From positions 1 through 37,351 of the forward strand of contig CAMCTL010000009.1 in assembly GCA_945878515.1 (NCBI GenBank): a stretch of 37,351 bases of DNA, given 5' to 3'. Positions 1-8,202 of this stretch are shown here, piece by piece. Numbering within the stretch: the first letter of the stretch is position 1; every line of letters starts with the position of its first letter. Origin of the DNA: Flavobacterium psychrophilum (GTDB lineage: Bacteria; Bacteroidota; Bacteroidia; Flavobacteriales; Flavobacteriaceae). The translations under genes and the position numbers were made by a program. The notes below the pieces were generated by a model. That model had not been told where the DNA came from, made no database searches, and saw only the letters and a list, made by a program, of their open reading frames with translations.

Positions 1-348
1 AAAGCCGAAGGAATGCAAGCCGGAGTTGCCTTAAATCCACATACTAATGTTGATTTACTGGAAGATGTAATTAATGACATCGATATGGTCTGCATTATGA
101 GTGTGAATCCTGGTTTTGGCGGACAATCGTTTATTGAAAACACTTATGCTAAGGTTGAAAAACTAAAAGCATTGATTGCTAGAAAAGGCGCAAATACAAT
201 TATAGAAATTGATGGTGGCGTTACCAATAAAAATGCAAAACAATTAGTAGAAGCTGGTGCCGATGTTTTAGTAGCAGGAAGTTTTGTTTTTAAAGCAGTA
301 AACCCAACAGAAACTATTGCTGATTTGAAGAAACTGACTTGTTTTTAA
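1..348 (+). CDS. rpe: Ribulose-phosphate 3-epimerase, C-terminal part (5' end outside window)
   Basis: The reading frame is open from the first base, so the gene starts before the window and only the C-terminal half of this roughly 215-residue TIM barrel is present. The enzyme interconverts D-ribulose 5-phosphate and D-xylulose 5-phosphate in the pentose phosphate pathway, in the cytoplasm. Recognition rests on the family signature MSVNPGFGGQSF, which contains the phosphate-contacting loop, followed by the IDGGV strand with its catalytic Asp and by the C-terminal VAGSFVFKA phosphate loop. A strong hairpin terminator follows the stop codon. Confidence 0.95.
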   Translation, partial: KAEGMQAGVALNPHTNVDLLEDVINDIDMVCIMSVNPGFGGQSFIENTYAKVEKLKALIARKGANTIIEIDGGVTNKNAKQLVEAGADVLVAGSFVFKAVNPTETIADLKKLTCF

Positions 349-370
349 GAATTTGAAAAATAGCTTAACA

Positions 371-405
371 AAAAAATCCAAAGATAAATTCTTTGGATTT
401 TTTTT
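371..405 (+). terminator. Rho-independent terminator after rpe
   Basis: AATCCAAAG and CTTTGGATT pair around a 7-nt loop, preceded by an A run and followed by eight Ts. The A run on the left means it could also stop minus-strand transcripts leaving the tRNA gene, so it may be bidirectional. Confidence 0.85.
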
Positions 406-406
406 G

Positions 407-480
407 TGACCCCGGCAGGGTTCGAACCTGCAACCTTCAGAGCCGAAATCTGAAATTCTATCCAGTTGAACTACGGAGCC
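407..480 (-). tRNA. tRNA-Arg (anticodon UCG)
   Basis: Read on the minus strand this 74-nt segment folds as a cloverleaf. The acceptor is GGCTCCG against CGGGGTC with two G-U pairs, the D arm is GTTC/GAAT with a terminal wobble pair, and the anticodon stem TCAGA/TCTGA encloses loop TTTCGGC, whose positions 34-36 are TCG. The T arm is GCAGG-TTCGAAC-CCTGC. The discriminator base is A; CCA is not encoded. It would read CGN arginine codons. It lies co-directionally downstream of yqeY. Confidence 0.95.
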
Positions 481-484
481 TTTT

Positions 485-549
485 TATTGTAGATTTATGA
501 TTGTAGAGTTCAGATTTAATCTACAATCTGAACTCTACAATCTAAAATT
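485..549. repeat. Empty inverted pair of heptamer-type 32-nt repeats (hairpin)
   Basis: Two 32-nt arms, 485-516 and the reverse complement of 518-549, each consist of a leading dinucleotide, four 7-nt units (for example TTGTAGA, GTTCAGA) and TT. The inner parts form a perfect 18-bp stem (499-516 with 525-542) around an 8-nt loop. It fills nearly the whole gap between tRNA-Arg and yqeY, has no T tract, and belongs to the same family as the arms around 9510-10009. Confidence 0.7.
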
Positions 550-552
550 ATA

Positions 553-1002
553 TTAAGTCAATAATTTTTTAACGATTGTCGAAATGGTTTTCCCTTCGGC
601 AGTTCCGCCCAATTGTGCTGAGGCGATTCCCATTACTTTCCCCATAGACGCAATTCCTGACGCTCCAGTTTCTGCAATGATTTTTGCAACAATAGCTTCA
701 ACTTCGGCTTCGCTTAATTGTGCGGGTAAGAACTTTTCGATTACTGCGATTTGAGCCAATTCAGGTTCAGCAAGATCCATTCGATTTTGATCTGTAAAAA
801 TTTTAGCGCTGTCTTTTCGTGTTTTTACTAATTTTTGAAGTAGTTTTATTTCGTCAGCTTCAGAAATTTCTTCTTTTGAACCAGATGCGGTTTGAGCCAA
901 AAGAATTTCAGATTTAATTGCTCTTAATGCTTCTAGCGCAATGGTATCCTTCGCTCTCATGGCAGTTTTAATTTCCTCCATGATTTGGGTTGATAAACTC
1001 AT
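553..1002 (-). CDS. yqeY: GatB/YqeY domain-containing protein
   Basis: This 149-residue protein matches the usual length and character of the YqeY family. The N-terminal part is helical (residues about 1-90, with the conserved RAKDTIALEALRAIKSEI stretch). The C-terminal half resembles the tRNA-binding tail of GatB, including ELAQIAVIEKFLPAQLSE, ASGIASMGKVMG and a lysine-rich end. The cellular role of free-standing YqeY is not established; a link to tRNA-dependent amidation is inferred from the GatB similarity only. It follows ftsZ on the same strand, but a terminator separates the two, so it is probably transcribed on its own. A partial heptamer repeat (about 1016-1035) lies just upstream. 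Confidence 0.9.
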   Translation of the reverse strand: MSLSTQIMEEIKTAMRAKDTIALEALRAIKSEILLAQTASGSKEEISEADEIKLLQKLVKTRKDSAKIFTDQNRMDLAEPELAQIAVIEKFLPAQLSEAEVEAIVAKIIAETGASGIASMGKVMGIASAQLGGTAEGKTISTIVKKLLT

Positions 1003-1129
1003 CTTTATATTTTATATTTAGATTTCAGATTTTTTTTAAACAAAATTGTCTTTAAAAAAGTGTTTGCAAATTTATAGTATTTTAATCGAATTAACAACTG
1101 ATTCTATAGGTGTTCATTGATAGATTGAC

Positions 1130-1167
1130 AAAAAAATAACCCGAAAATCAATTGAATTTTCGGGTTA
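1130..1167 (-). terminator. Rho-independent terminator at the end of the dcw operon
   Basis: A perfect 12-bp stem (TAACCCGAAAAT at 1137-1148 with 1156-1167) and 7-nt loop, followed on the minus strand by seven Ts, lies 22 nt after the ftsZ stop. It marks the 3' end of the division cluster. Confidence 0.88.
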
Positions 1168-1188
1168 TAGAACTTTTTTCTAAATTAG

Positions 1189-3117
1189 TTAGTCCACATT
1201 ATCGTGCAAGTAAGAATTGTTTGATCTCAATTGTAGGTCGTTATTACTGTCAGTTCCTACTGAAATTCTAGAATTACTACCATTCATTTGTCCATTTAAG
1301 AGTTCTATGTTTTGTCTTTTATAAGCAGGTACTCTTTCCAATTCGTCAACTGGTGATAGCGCATCCTTAAATTTATAATTAAATTCTTTAAGTTTTCTTT
1401 TTCTTTCATCGGTTCTCAACTTCATTGTTTCTTGAATTGTCATATCCATTGGCGAAACATTTGCGAAAGTAGCACTTGTGTTTTCAACAATTTCTATCTT
1501 CTTCATAACAATGTTTAACTCTTCCGGAATTACTTCCTCAACTACTTTCGCAGTTGGTTTTGAGTCTAATAATGCGTTTTCTACTTCGGTATATTCTTCT
1601 AGTGAATATCGTATGATTCCATTTTCTGTCAATTCAGTTACAGGAACAAATTGTACAGCTTCGTTTACTTTAATATCTTTTATCTCATTGCTTAGTTCAA
1701 ATAAAGTCCTAGTTTCTTCTTTTTTTGAAGGTTCAGCCTTAAATAATGGCAAGTCGAAGGATAAAGTACCTTGTTCTTCTTTATGGTATATTTTTGGCGC
1801 AACAACCTCTATTTGTTTCACTTCTGCTGCCGAAATAACGAAATCCAATTCTTTTATTGGCGAAATAATTTCGAAAGTCACATCTAAATTTCTAATAAAC
1901 TCATTCATCATTATGAGTTCATCATTTTTAAGCAAGACTTTTTGAGTTTCTTCTTCAACTTGTTTTTCTTCTTCTAGTAATTCAAAAACAATTCTGTCTT
2001 CATTTTTTGAAGGTGTTTCTATTTCATGGTTGAATGAAGTAACTGATTTTTTTGTTAAATCGTACTCGTTTTTTTGTTCATCACCAAGTGTGTGAATAAT
2101 TTTTGGTGGTTCAACATTTACAATCTCACGTTGTTGTTCGATATCAAAACCTGTAGCAATAATGGTAACAGAAATTGAGTCTCCAAGCGATTCATCTTCG
2201 CCAACACCCATAATAATATTGGCATTATGACCCGCTTCATTTTGGATATATTCGTTGATTTCGCTTATTTCATCAATTGTAATTTCGTCAGCACCAGAAA
2301 CGATGAGCAACAATACGTTTTTGGCTCCTGTAATTTTATTGTCATTTAAAAGCGGTGAATCTAAAGCCGCAATAATTCCTTCTTTGGCTCTATTTACACC
2401 ATTTGAAACTGCCGATCCCATAATCGCAGTTCCACTATTGGCCAACACTGTTTTGGCATCTTTTAAATCAATATTTTGAGTGTAATGATGCGTTATTACT
2501 TCGGCGATACCTCTTGAGGCGGTTGCCAAAACTTCATCAGCTTTCGAATAGCCAGCTTTGTAACCTAAATTTCCGTATACTTCTCGCAACTTATTGTTGT
2601 TGATAACAATTAAGGAATCAACTTGTTTGCGCAGTTTGCTGATGCCTAATTGAGCTTGCTCCATACGAACTTTCCCTTCATATTGAAAAGGTAAAGTTAC
2701 AATTCCTACGGTTAAGATATCTCTCTCTTTTGCCAATTGAGCAATAACTGGTGCAGCACCTGTTCCTGTTCCGCCGCCCATTCCAGCTGTGATAAAAACC
2801 ATTTTCGTATTTCTATCGAGCATTTTTTCTATTTCGGCAATACTTTCTATGGCTGACTGATGTCCTACATCTGGATTTGCGCCTGCACCAAGTCCTTCGG
2901 TTAGGTTTACGCCTAGCTGAATTTTGTTTGGCACCGAACTGTTTTCCAAAGCTTGAGAATCAGTGTTGCAAATGATAAAATCAACGCCTTTTATTCCTTG
3001 TTTGAACATGTGGTTTATGGCATTGCTTCCGCCGCCGCCAACACCTATAACTTTAATAACGTTTGATTGGTTTTTTGGCAAATCAAATGAAATGCTGCCA
3101 AATTCTGAGTTGCTCAT
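1189..3117 (-). CDS. ftsZ: Cell division GTPase FtsZ
   Basis: FtsZ is the tubulin-like GTPase that forms the Z ring at midcell. Residues 1-325 are the conserved core: the IGVGGGGSNA nucleotide loop near residue 24, the tubulin signature GGGTGTG at 114-120, and the catalytic T7-loop NIDLKD at 215-220. The rest, about 315 residues, is an acidic, low-complexity linker ending in RSNNSYLHDNVD. At 642 residues it is far longer than the 380-400 of E. coli or B. subtilis FtsZ; a long linker is common in Flavobacteriia. It is the last gene of the cluster, 38 nt after ftsA, and is followed by a terminator. Confidence 0.98.
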   Translation of the reverse strand: MSNSEFGSISFDLPKNQSNVIKVIGVGGGGSNAINHMFKQGIKGVDFIICNTDSQALENSSVPNKIQLGVNLTEGLGAGANPDVGHQSAIESIAEIEKMLDRNTKMVFITAGMGGGTGTGAAPVIAQLAKERDILTVGIVTLPFQYEGKVRMEQAQLGISKLRKQVDSLIVINNNKLREVYGNLGYKAGYSKADEVLATASRGIAEVITHHYTQNIDLKDAKTVLANSGTAIMGSAVSNGVNRAKEGIIAALDSPLLNDNKITGAKNVLLLIVSGADEITIDEISEINEYIQNEAGHNANIIMGVGEDESLGDSISVTIIATGFDIEQQREIVNVEPPKIIHTLGDEQKNEYDLTKKSVTSFNHEIETPSKNEDRIVFELLEEEKQVEEETQKVLLKNDELIMMNEFIRNLDVTFEIISPIKELDFVISAAEVKQIEVVAPKIYHKEEQGTLSFDLPLFKAEPSKKEETRTLFELSNEIKDIKVNEAVQFVPVTELTENGIIRYSLEEYTEVENALLDSKPTAKVVEEVIPEELNIVMKKIEIVENTSATFANVSPMDMTIQETMKLRTDERKRKLKEFNYKFKDALSPVDELERVPAYKRQNIELLNGQMNGSNSRISVGTDSNNDLQLRSNNSYLHDNVD

Positions 3118-3155
3118 CTTTTTATGGGTTTTATTATTTTATTATTTATTTTTCT

Positions 3156-4520
3156 TTACTCTGCGTTGTCTAGGAATTCTTTTATTTTCCCGAGGTAACC
3201 ACTCAGGTCAAAAAAGTTTCTTCGGCTTGAAGTATTTATTATGGGCGTTTTTGTTTCTGGTATGTCTTCTTTAATAATTTCCTCTTCTATTATATCTAGT
3301 TTTGGTGGTCTTACAACTTTTGCTTCTGTTATATTTTCTAACCTAACGGCACTTTGTGTTTTGTTTTCAATGCTGTTCATCACTAATCCAACAACAGTTG
3401 CATATAAGGGACAAGATATTTCTTCGTCGGAATTTCCAGCCAAATGTTCGTTTGGATACCCAATTCTAGTATCCATTCCTGTAATGTATTCCACTAATTG
3501 TTTGATGTGTTTCAATTGCGAACCTCCACCAGTTAATACAATTCCTGCAATCAGTTTTTTACGAGGATCATCGTGTCCATATTCTTTGATTTCATTGAAA
3601 ACTTGTTCAATAATTTCTACTACTCGAGCGTGGATTATTTTAGACAAATTCTTTAGCGAAATTTCTTTTGGTTCCCTTCCTCTTAATCCTGGAATAGAAA
3701 CAATTTCGTTGTCTTTATTCTCTCCAGGCCAAGCTGATCCAAATTTTACTTTCAGTAATTCGGCTTGCTTTTCTATTATGGAACAACCTTCTTTTATATC
3801 GTCCGTAATTACATTTCCACCAAAAGGGATTACGGCTGTATGGCGAATAATTCCGTCTTTAAAAATAGCTAAATCTGTTGTTCCACCACCAATGTCGATT
3901 AGTGCGACACCTGCTTCTTTTTCTTCTTGACTTAATACTGCATTTGCCGAAGCAAGCGGTTCTAAAGTTAAGCCAGAAAGTTCAATGTTGGCACTTTGTA
4001 CACATCTTGCAACATTTCTGATTGACGATGCTTGTCCCACTACAACGTGAAAACTAGATTCCAATCGACCACCATACATTCCGATTGGTTCTTTGATGTC
4101 CGATTGTCCGTCAATTTTGTATTCTTGTGGCAAAACGTGTATGATTTCTTCGCCTGGTAACATCGCCAGTTTACTAACTTGATCGATCAAAAGTTGAATG
4201 TCATTCCCCGAAATTACTTCGTCAGAATTATTTCTAATAATGTAATCGCTGTGCTGAATACTGCGAATGTGCTGTCCTGCAATTCCAACCACTACATTAT
4301 TAATTTTGTATCCTGATTTGGTTTCGGCCTCAAGAACAGCTTGCTGAATGGATTGAATGGTTTGCGTAATATTGTTTACAACACCTCTTGCAACACCCAA
4401 ACTTTTGGATTTTCCAACACCTAAAATCTCTAGCTTTCCGTATTCGTTTTTTTTGCCAATCATTGCGACAATTTTTGTTGTCCCAATATCTAAGCCTACT
4501 GCAATATTCTCTTTTTCCAT
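3156..4520 (-). CDS. ftsA: Cell division protein FtsA
   Basis: FtsA is the actin-like ATPase that tethers FtsZ filaments to the inner membrane and activates septal synthesis. The phosphate-1 loop is GLDIGTTKIVAMIG (about residues 9-22), phosphate-2 is ALIDIGGGTTDLAIF, and the adenosine motif is GIVLTGGGSQL. The SHS2 (1C) domain lies between the first two. The C-terminus FFDLSGYLGKIKEFLDN is an amphipathic helix of the kind that anchors FtsA to the membrane. At 454 residues it is slightly longer than E. coli FtsA because of an acidic, proline-containing stretch before this helix. It starts 3 nt after the ftsQ stop. Confidence 0.97.
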   Translation of the reverse strand: MEKENIAVGLDIGTTKIVAMIGKKNEYGKLEILGVGKSKSLGVARGVVNNITQTIQSIQQAVLEAETKSGYKINNVVVGIAGQHIRSIQHSDYIIRNNSDEVISGNDIQLLIDQVSKLAMLPGEEIIHVLPQEYKIDGQSDIKEPIGMYGGRLESSFHVVVGQASSIRNVARCVQSANIELSGLTLEPLASANAVLSQEEKEAGVALIDIGGGTTDLAIFKDGIIRHTAVIPFGGNVITDDIKEGCSIIEKQAELLKVKFGSAWPGENKDNEIVSIPGLRGREPKEISLKNLSKIIHARVVEIIEQVFNEIKEYGHDDPRKKLIAGIVLTGGGSQLKHIKQLVEYITGMDTRIGYPNEHLAGNSDEEISCPLYATVVGLVMNSIENKTQSAVRLENITEAKVVRPPKLDIIEEEIIKEDIPETKTPIINTSSRRNFFDLSGYLGKIKEFLDNAE

Positions 4521-4523
4521 TTT

Positions 4524-5249
4524 TTATTTTTTAGTACAAACCACTTGCTGTGCAAATCTCAGGTCGATTGTTTTATATTTATTTAGCGAACTATCCAAAA
4601 CTGCTTTTTGAAAAAATACTTTATAATTGTTGAATTTGGCATTCATTCTTAGTGTTCCACCAAAATCTATTTGATAATTGTAATTTCTGTTGCGCATTTG
4701 CAAGCTTCCATTTGGCATAATTTGAACAGCAATGATGTTTTTTTTCAAAAACTCATCGTTGTATATTATTCGAAATAATTCGGCTAATTTCTCGCTGTTT
4801 TTTGTATTTATAAATCCTGAAACAAGTGGAACTCTAGCGGTAAAATTTGCTGACAACGGCATTCTATTTCCTTGATAATCAATGTAAAAAGAACTATTTT
4901 CATCAAAAATTCTAGCTATTGGAGTTTTTTGTTTTACTATTGCTTTTAATACCCCGTCAATGCTAACAAACACGTCCGAATTTTCAATCATTTCGTGAGC
5001 GTTTATCCTTTTTTCCAATTTGTTCAAATCTACTTTATCTTTAGCGATACTTTTTGCGTCTGGATTATTTTCTATTAACAATTTATTAACCGTTTCTTGA
5101 CTTATATACGGTGCGTCATCTCCTACAAATACAACCGCTGATTTTGTCAATTTTCGATTATTGTTCCTCTCCGAAGTAAAGGAATACAGGAAAATGACCA
5201 ATGAAAATATCAGTATCAATCGAATATTTGACCAATTAAAGTGTCTCAT
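4524..5249 (-). CDS. ftsQ: Cell division protein FtsQ (DivIB family)
   Basis: This 241-residue bitopic protein has a short cytoplasmic N-terminus, one membrane segment (about residues 9-24, IRLILIFSLVIFLYSF) and a periplasmic part. The latter begins with a POTRA-like region (roughly 35-110) and continues with the beta domain (PIARIFDENSSFYIDYQGNRM is the start; keywords DYQGN and PLVSGF are typical). It would bridge FtsA/FtsZ and the septal synthase subcomplex. Sequence conservation in this family is weak, so placement between murC and ftsA strongly supports the call. The start overlaps the 3' end of murC by 14 nt, suggesting coupled translation. Confidence 0.9.
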   Translation of the reverse strand: MRHFNWSNIRLILIFSLVIFLYSFTSERNNNRKLTKSAVVFVGDDAPYISQETVNKLLIENNPDAKSIAKDKVDLNKLEKRINAHEMIENSDVFVSIDGVLKAIVKQKTPIARIFDENSSFYIDYQGNRMPLSANFTARVPLVSGFINTKNSEKLAELFRIIYNDEFLKKNIIAVQIMPNGSLQMRNRNYNYQIDFGGTLRMNAKFNNYKVFFQKAVLDSSLNKYKTIDLRFAQQVVCTKK

Positions 5250-6609
5250 TTAACGCCGTTTTAATTGTTGTTACCATTTCTCCGATATCTCCTGCACCGA
5301 TCGTTACAATTACCGTTGCATCGCTTTGCAAAACAGTTTGAATTAAATCCTGTTTTGCAACTAATTTCTTATTTGAATTTTCTATTTTATCCAATAACCA
5401 ATTCGAAGTAATGCCTTCCATTGGTAATTCTCTTGCGGGATAAATATCTAATAAGATTATCTCATCAAAAGCCCCTAAACTTTTTGCAAAATCATCCGCA
5501 AAATCTTTTGTTCGGCTGAACAAATGGGGTTGAAAAATGGCCAAAACTTTTTGGGTTGGATACAATTCTCTAACCGCTTGATGGACTGCATTTATTTCGG
5601 TTGGATGATGCGCATAATCATCAATGTAAACTAATTTTTCGTTCTTTATTTGATAAGAAAATCGCCTTCTTATTCCATTAAATGAAGCCAAAGCACTCAC
5701 AATATTTTCAGTTGAAACACCATAAGTTTTTGCCATTGCTAATGCCATCAAGGCATTCATCAAATTGTGTTTTCCAGGCAAACCAAAAGCTATATTTTCT
5801 AAAGTTTCGGTTGGCGTTTTGACGTCAAAAATGTATTGACTATTGTTGATTCTAATGTTGAAAGCGCTGAAAAGCCCCCTAACCCCCAAAGGGGGAATTG
5901 CAGTACTTAAAATTTCAGTTTGAATTCCTTCTAAATCCAATCCTTTTGGAATAAAAATTTTAGTCTTATCAGAAATTTTATTAGCAAATTCTCTGAAAGA
6001 TTCTTCTATTGATGCTACATCGCCATATATATCTAGATGATCTGCATCCATCGAGGTTACGCAGGCAATGTCTGGATGCAAATGCAAGAATGAACGGTCA
6101 AATTCGTCAGCCTCAACAACGGTAATTGTTTTGCCATTTCCAATTAAATTTGAATTGTAATTTTCTACGATTCCGCCAATAAAGGCCGTAACATCTGCGC
6201 CACTTTCGTATAAAATATGTCCCAAGATACTTGAAGTAGTCGTTTTTCCATGTGTTCCGGCTACCGCAAAACAAAAAGTATCTTTGGTGATGATGCCTAA
6301 AACTTCGGATCTTTTCTTTAACTCATAATCACGTTCCAAGAAATAATTCCACTGCGAATGTGTTTTTGGAACCGCTGGAGTTATAATTACTAAGGTGTTT
6401 TCTACATAATAGTCTTTTGGAATTAAATCAATCTTATCTTCAAAATGAATGGCAATCCCTAGTTGATTAAGCTCTTTTGTGAGCTCAGTTTCAGTTTTAT
6501 CATAGCCGGCCACATTTTTTCCTATGGCTTTAAAATACCTTGCTAAGGCACTCATTCCGATGCCTCCGATCCCTATAAAGTAGACGTTTTGTATTTGATT
6601 TAGATTCAT
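5236..6609 (-). CDS. murC: UDP-N-acetylmuramate--L-alanine ligase MurC, with in-frame repeat insertion
   Basis: MurC adds L-alanine to UDP-MurNAc, the first amino acid of the peptidoglycan stem peptide. The N-terminal Rossmann motif is FIGIGGIGMSALA (residues 11-23), the ATP-binding loop is GTHGKTTT at 118-125, and DDYAHHPTEI lies in the C-terminal ligase domain. Length (457) is normal. Residues 238-247 (IPPLGVRGLF) are encoded by a GC-rich palindromic repeat that also occurs at the end of rsmH. It sits in the central domain just before the AFNIRI strand, and the frame is intact, so the enzyme is probably functional. A repeat of the AATTAAA type lies just upstream of the start. Confidence 0.97.
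   Translation of the reverse strand: MNLNQIQNVYFIGIGGIGMSALARYFKAIGKNVAGYDKTETELTKELNQLGIAIHFEDKIDLIPKDYYVENTLVIITPAVPKTHSQWNYFLERDYELKKRSEVLGIITKDTFCFAVAGTHGKTTTSSILGHILYESGADVTAFIGGIVENYNSNLIGNGKTITVVEADEFDRSFLHLHPDIACVTSMDADHLDIYGDVASIEESFREFANKISDKTKIFIPKGLDLEGIQTEILSTAIPPLGVRGLFSAFNIRINNSQYIFDVKTPTETLENIAFGLPGKHNLMNALMALAMAKTYGVSTENIVSALASFNGIRRRFSYQIKNEKLVYIDDYAHHPTEINAVHQAVRELYPTQKVLAIFQPHLFSRTKDFADDFAKSLGAFDEIILLDIYPARELPMEGITSNWLLDKIENSNKKLVAKQDLIQTVLQSDATVIVTIGAGDIGEMVTTIKTALNETL
5870..5899 (-). repeat. GC-rich palindromic repeat inside murC
   Basis: This 30-nt segment contains the palindrome CCCCCAAAGGGGG and matches 17048-17077, in opposite orientation, at 29 of 30 positions. It stands out from the surrounding AT-rich coding sequence. 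Read in the murC frame it gives IPPLGVRGLF. Confidence 0.9.
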
Positions 6610-6615
6610 TTTATC

Positions 6616-6646
6616 AATTAAAAATTATGAATTAAAAATTAAAATT
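6616..6646. repeat. AATTAAA-type heptamer repeat at the 3' end of the DUF4345-like gene
   Basis: The segment reads AA, TTAAAAA, TTATGAA, TTAAAAA, TTAAAA, TT, one base short of the four-heptamer 32-nt plan seen at 11351-11382. It contains the stop codon and final codons of the membrane-protein gene on the minus strand. Confidence 0.6.
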
Positions 6647-7035
6647 TTTTGTGTTGTTAAATTATATATCCCCCAAATCATATATGTAATTTCTAAGGCG
6701 GTTCCAATTGACAATGCAGCTGATGGAATTCCATCAATTAGGATACTGATTATTCTACCAAAAGCCAGCCCGCCCATAAAAATACTACTTATTAATGTTG
6801 CATTTCGCCAATGTTCTGGTATAAAAATTCCAATTAACCAGTATATTGCCAAACCGATATACAATCCCATTATTGCTCTAAAAACATTATTCAAATCAAC
6901 ACTTTCTACTTGAAAGTCAAAGAAAAATGGCAAAACTTTATTTGGACTAATTCCGTAAAATAATCCAACTCCGATTACCGTTAAGGAAGTTAAGCACAAA
7001 TGCATATTTTTAACTTTGAATATACTGATTTTCAT
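6625..7035 (-). CDS. Small four-helix membrane protein, DUF4345-like
   Basis: This 136-residue protein is very hydrophobic, with four likely membrane segments (about residues 10-28, 50-70, 78-96 and 102-126). The arrangement, with LYIGLAIYWL after the first loop and GRIISILIDGIPS before the last helix, resembles DUF4345 proteins. The function is unknown. It interrupts the usual murG-murC adjacency of the dcw cluster. Its last residues (LIFNS) are encoded by an AATTAAA-type repeat, and a weaker repeat-like stretch lies at its other side, over the 3' end of murG. I infer an accessory insertion; no role in wall synthesis can be argued from the sequence. Confidence 0.7.
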   Translation of the reverse strand: MKISIFKVKNMHLCLTSLTVIGVGLFYGISPNKVLPFFFDFQVESVDLNNVFRAIMGLYIGLAIYWLIGIFIPEHWRNATLISSIFMGGLAFGRIISILIDGIPSAALSIGTALEITYMIWGIYNLTTQKILIFNS

Positions 7036-7052
7036 TTTTTTTTTCGTAATTT

Positions 7053-8168
7053 TTATTTTTCAATTAATTTCACGATTTCATCCACAATTTGTTTTGTAGC
7101 GTTTGGCAAAGCCAATAGTTTGATATTTTTGCTCAATTGCTGTTGTTTTCCAAGGTCTTTTAGTAATGCTTCAAAAACAATGTTAAACTGTGTATCCAAC
7201 TCTGATTCTTTAAGCATCAAAGCCCCTTTTTTATCAACAATTGATTTTGCATTTTTGGTTTGATGATCTTCGGCCACGTTTGGTGACGGTATGAAAATTA
7301 CTGGTTTCCCAACAATGCACAATTCAGAAACTGATGATGCTCCAGCTCTAGAAATCACAATATCGGCAGCAGCGTACACCAAATCCATTCTGTCTATAAA
7401 TGCCAGTACAGTTATGAGTTGTGCGTTAGGAGTTATTAGTTTATCAGAATTGTATTTTTTATATTCTTCAAAATACAGTTTTCCGCATTGCCAGATTATT
7501 TGCACATCTAGTGCTTTCAAATTATCCAATTCTTTTTCAATTAATTGGTTCAATCGTCTTGCGCCGAGGCTTCCGCCAAGAATCAATAAGGTTTTTTTAT
7601 TGTTGTCTAAATTGAAATATTGAATTGCTTCTGCTTTTTTACTTTCGATGTCAATTAAATCCTGACGAACTGGATTTCCCGTCAAAATCATTTTTTCTTT
7701 TGGGAAAAAGCGCTCTAAATTTTCATAAGCTACACAAATTGTATTGGCTTTCTTGCTTAATATTTTATTGGTTATTCCTGGATACGAATTTTGTTCTTGA
7801 ATTAGGGTTGGAATATTCAGCATATTTGCCATTTGCAAAAGCGGTCCAGAGGCAAATCCGCCTGTGCCAATAACTACATTGGGTTTGAATTTATTGATTA
7901 TTTTTCTAGATTTCCATAAACTACTGATTACTTTGAAAGGAAACATTGCGTTTTGCAAGGTCAGTTTTCGTTGTAAACCTGCAATCCAAAGTCCTTCTAT
8001 TTTGTAACCAGCTTGAGGAACTTTTTGCATTTCCATTTTATCTTTAGCACCAACAAAAAGGAATTCGGCATCTGGGAAACGAGATTTTAGTTCATTCGCA
8101 ATAGCAACTGCTGGATATATATGTCCACCAGTTCCGCCACCACTTAATATGAATTTTAATTTTTTCAT
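7053..8168 (-). CDS. murG: Lipid II synthase MurG (UDP-GlcNAc transferase)
   Basis: MurG is the peripheral GT-B glycosyltransferase that adds GlcNAc to lipid I at the cytoplasmic face of the inner membrane, giving lipid II. The N-terminal glycine loop [11 protein letters not shown] (about residues 10-20) is diagnostic. The middle [10 protein letters not shown] starts the C-terminal Rossmann fold, and [19 protein letters not shown] followed by EDHQTKNA forms the UDP-GlcNAc pocket. The length of 371 is slightly above E. coli MurG (355). It lies 34 nt downstream of ftsW. Confidence 0.98.
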   Translation of the reverse strand: MKKLKFILSGGGTGGHIYPAVAIANELKSRFPDAEFLFVGAKDKMEMQKVPQAGYKIEGLWIAGLQRKLTLQNAMFPFKVISSLWKSRKIINKFKPNVVIGTGGFASGPLLQMANMLNIPTLIQEQNSYPGITNKILSKKANTICVAYENLERFFPKEKMILTGNPVRQDLIDIESKKAEAIQYFNLDNNKKTLLILGGSLGARRLNQLIEKELDNLKALDVQIIWQCGKLYFEEYKKYNSDKLITPNAQLITVLAFIDRMDLVYAAADIVISRAGASSVSELCIVGKPVIFIPSPNVAEDHQTKNAKSIVDKKGALMLKESELDTQFNIVFEALLKDLGKQQQLSKNIKLLALPNATKQIVDEIVKLIEK

Positions 8169-8202
8169 TTTCCTAAAATATTTTTTTTAGCCAGACAAAT
8201 TG

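Noticed and set aside
485..549. Rho-independent terminator for yqeY
   Set aside because: The stem is strong but AT-rich and no T tract follows on the minus strand; its sequence belongs to the repeat family.
1478..1945. 155-codon open frame on the plus strand
   Set aside because: It lies antisense to the low-complexity ftsZ linker and has the Ser/Phe-rich composition expected of an antisense frame.
3241..3930. 229-codon open frame on the plus strand
   Set aside because: It is the antisense of ftsA, whose motifs are unambiguous; the frame encodes a Ser/Ile-rich sequence without domains.
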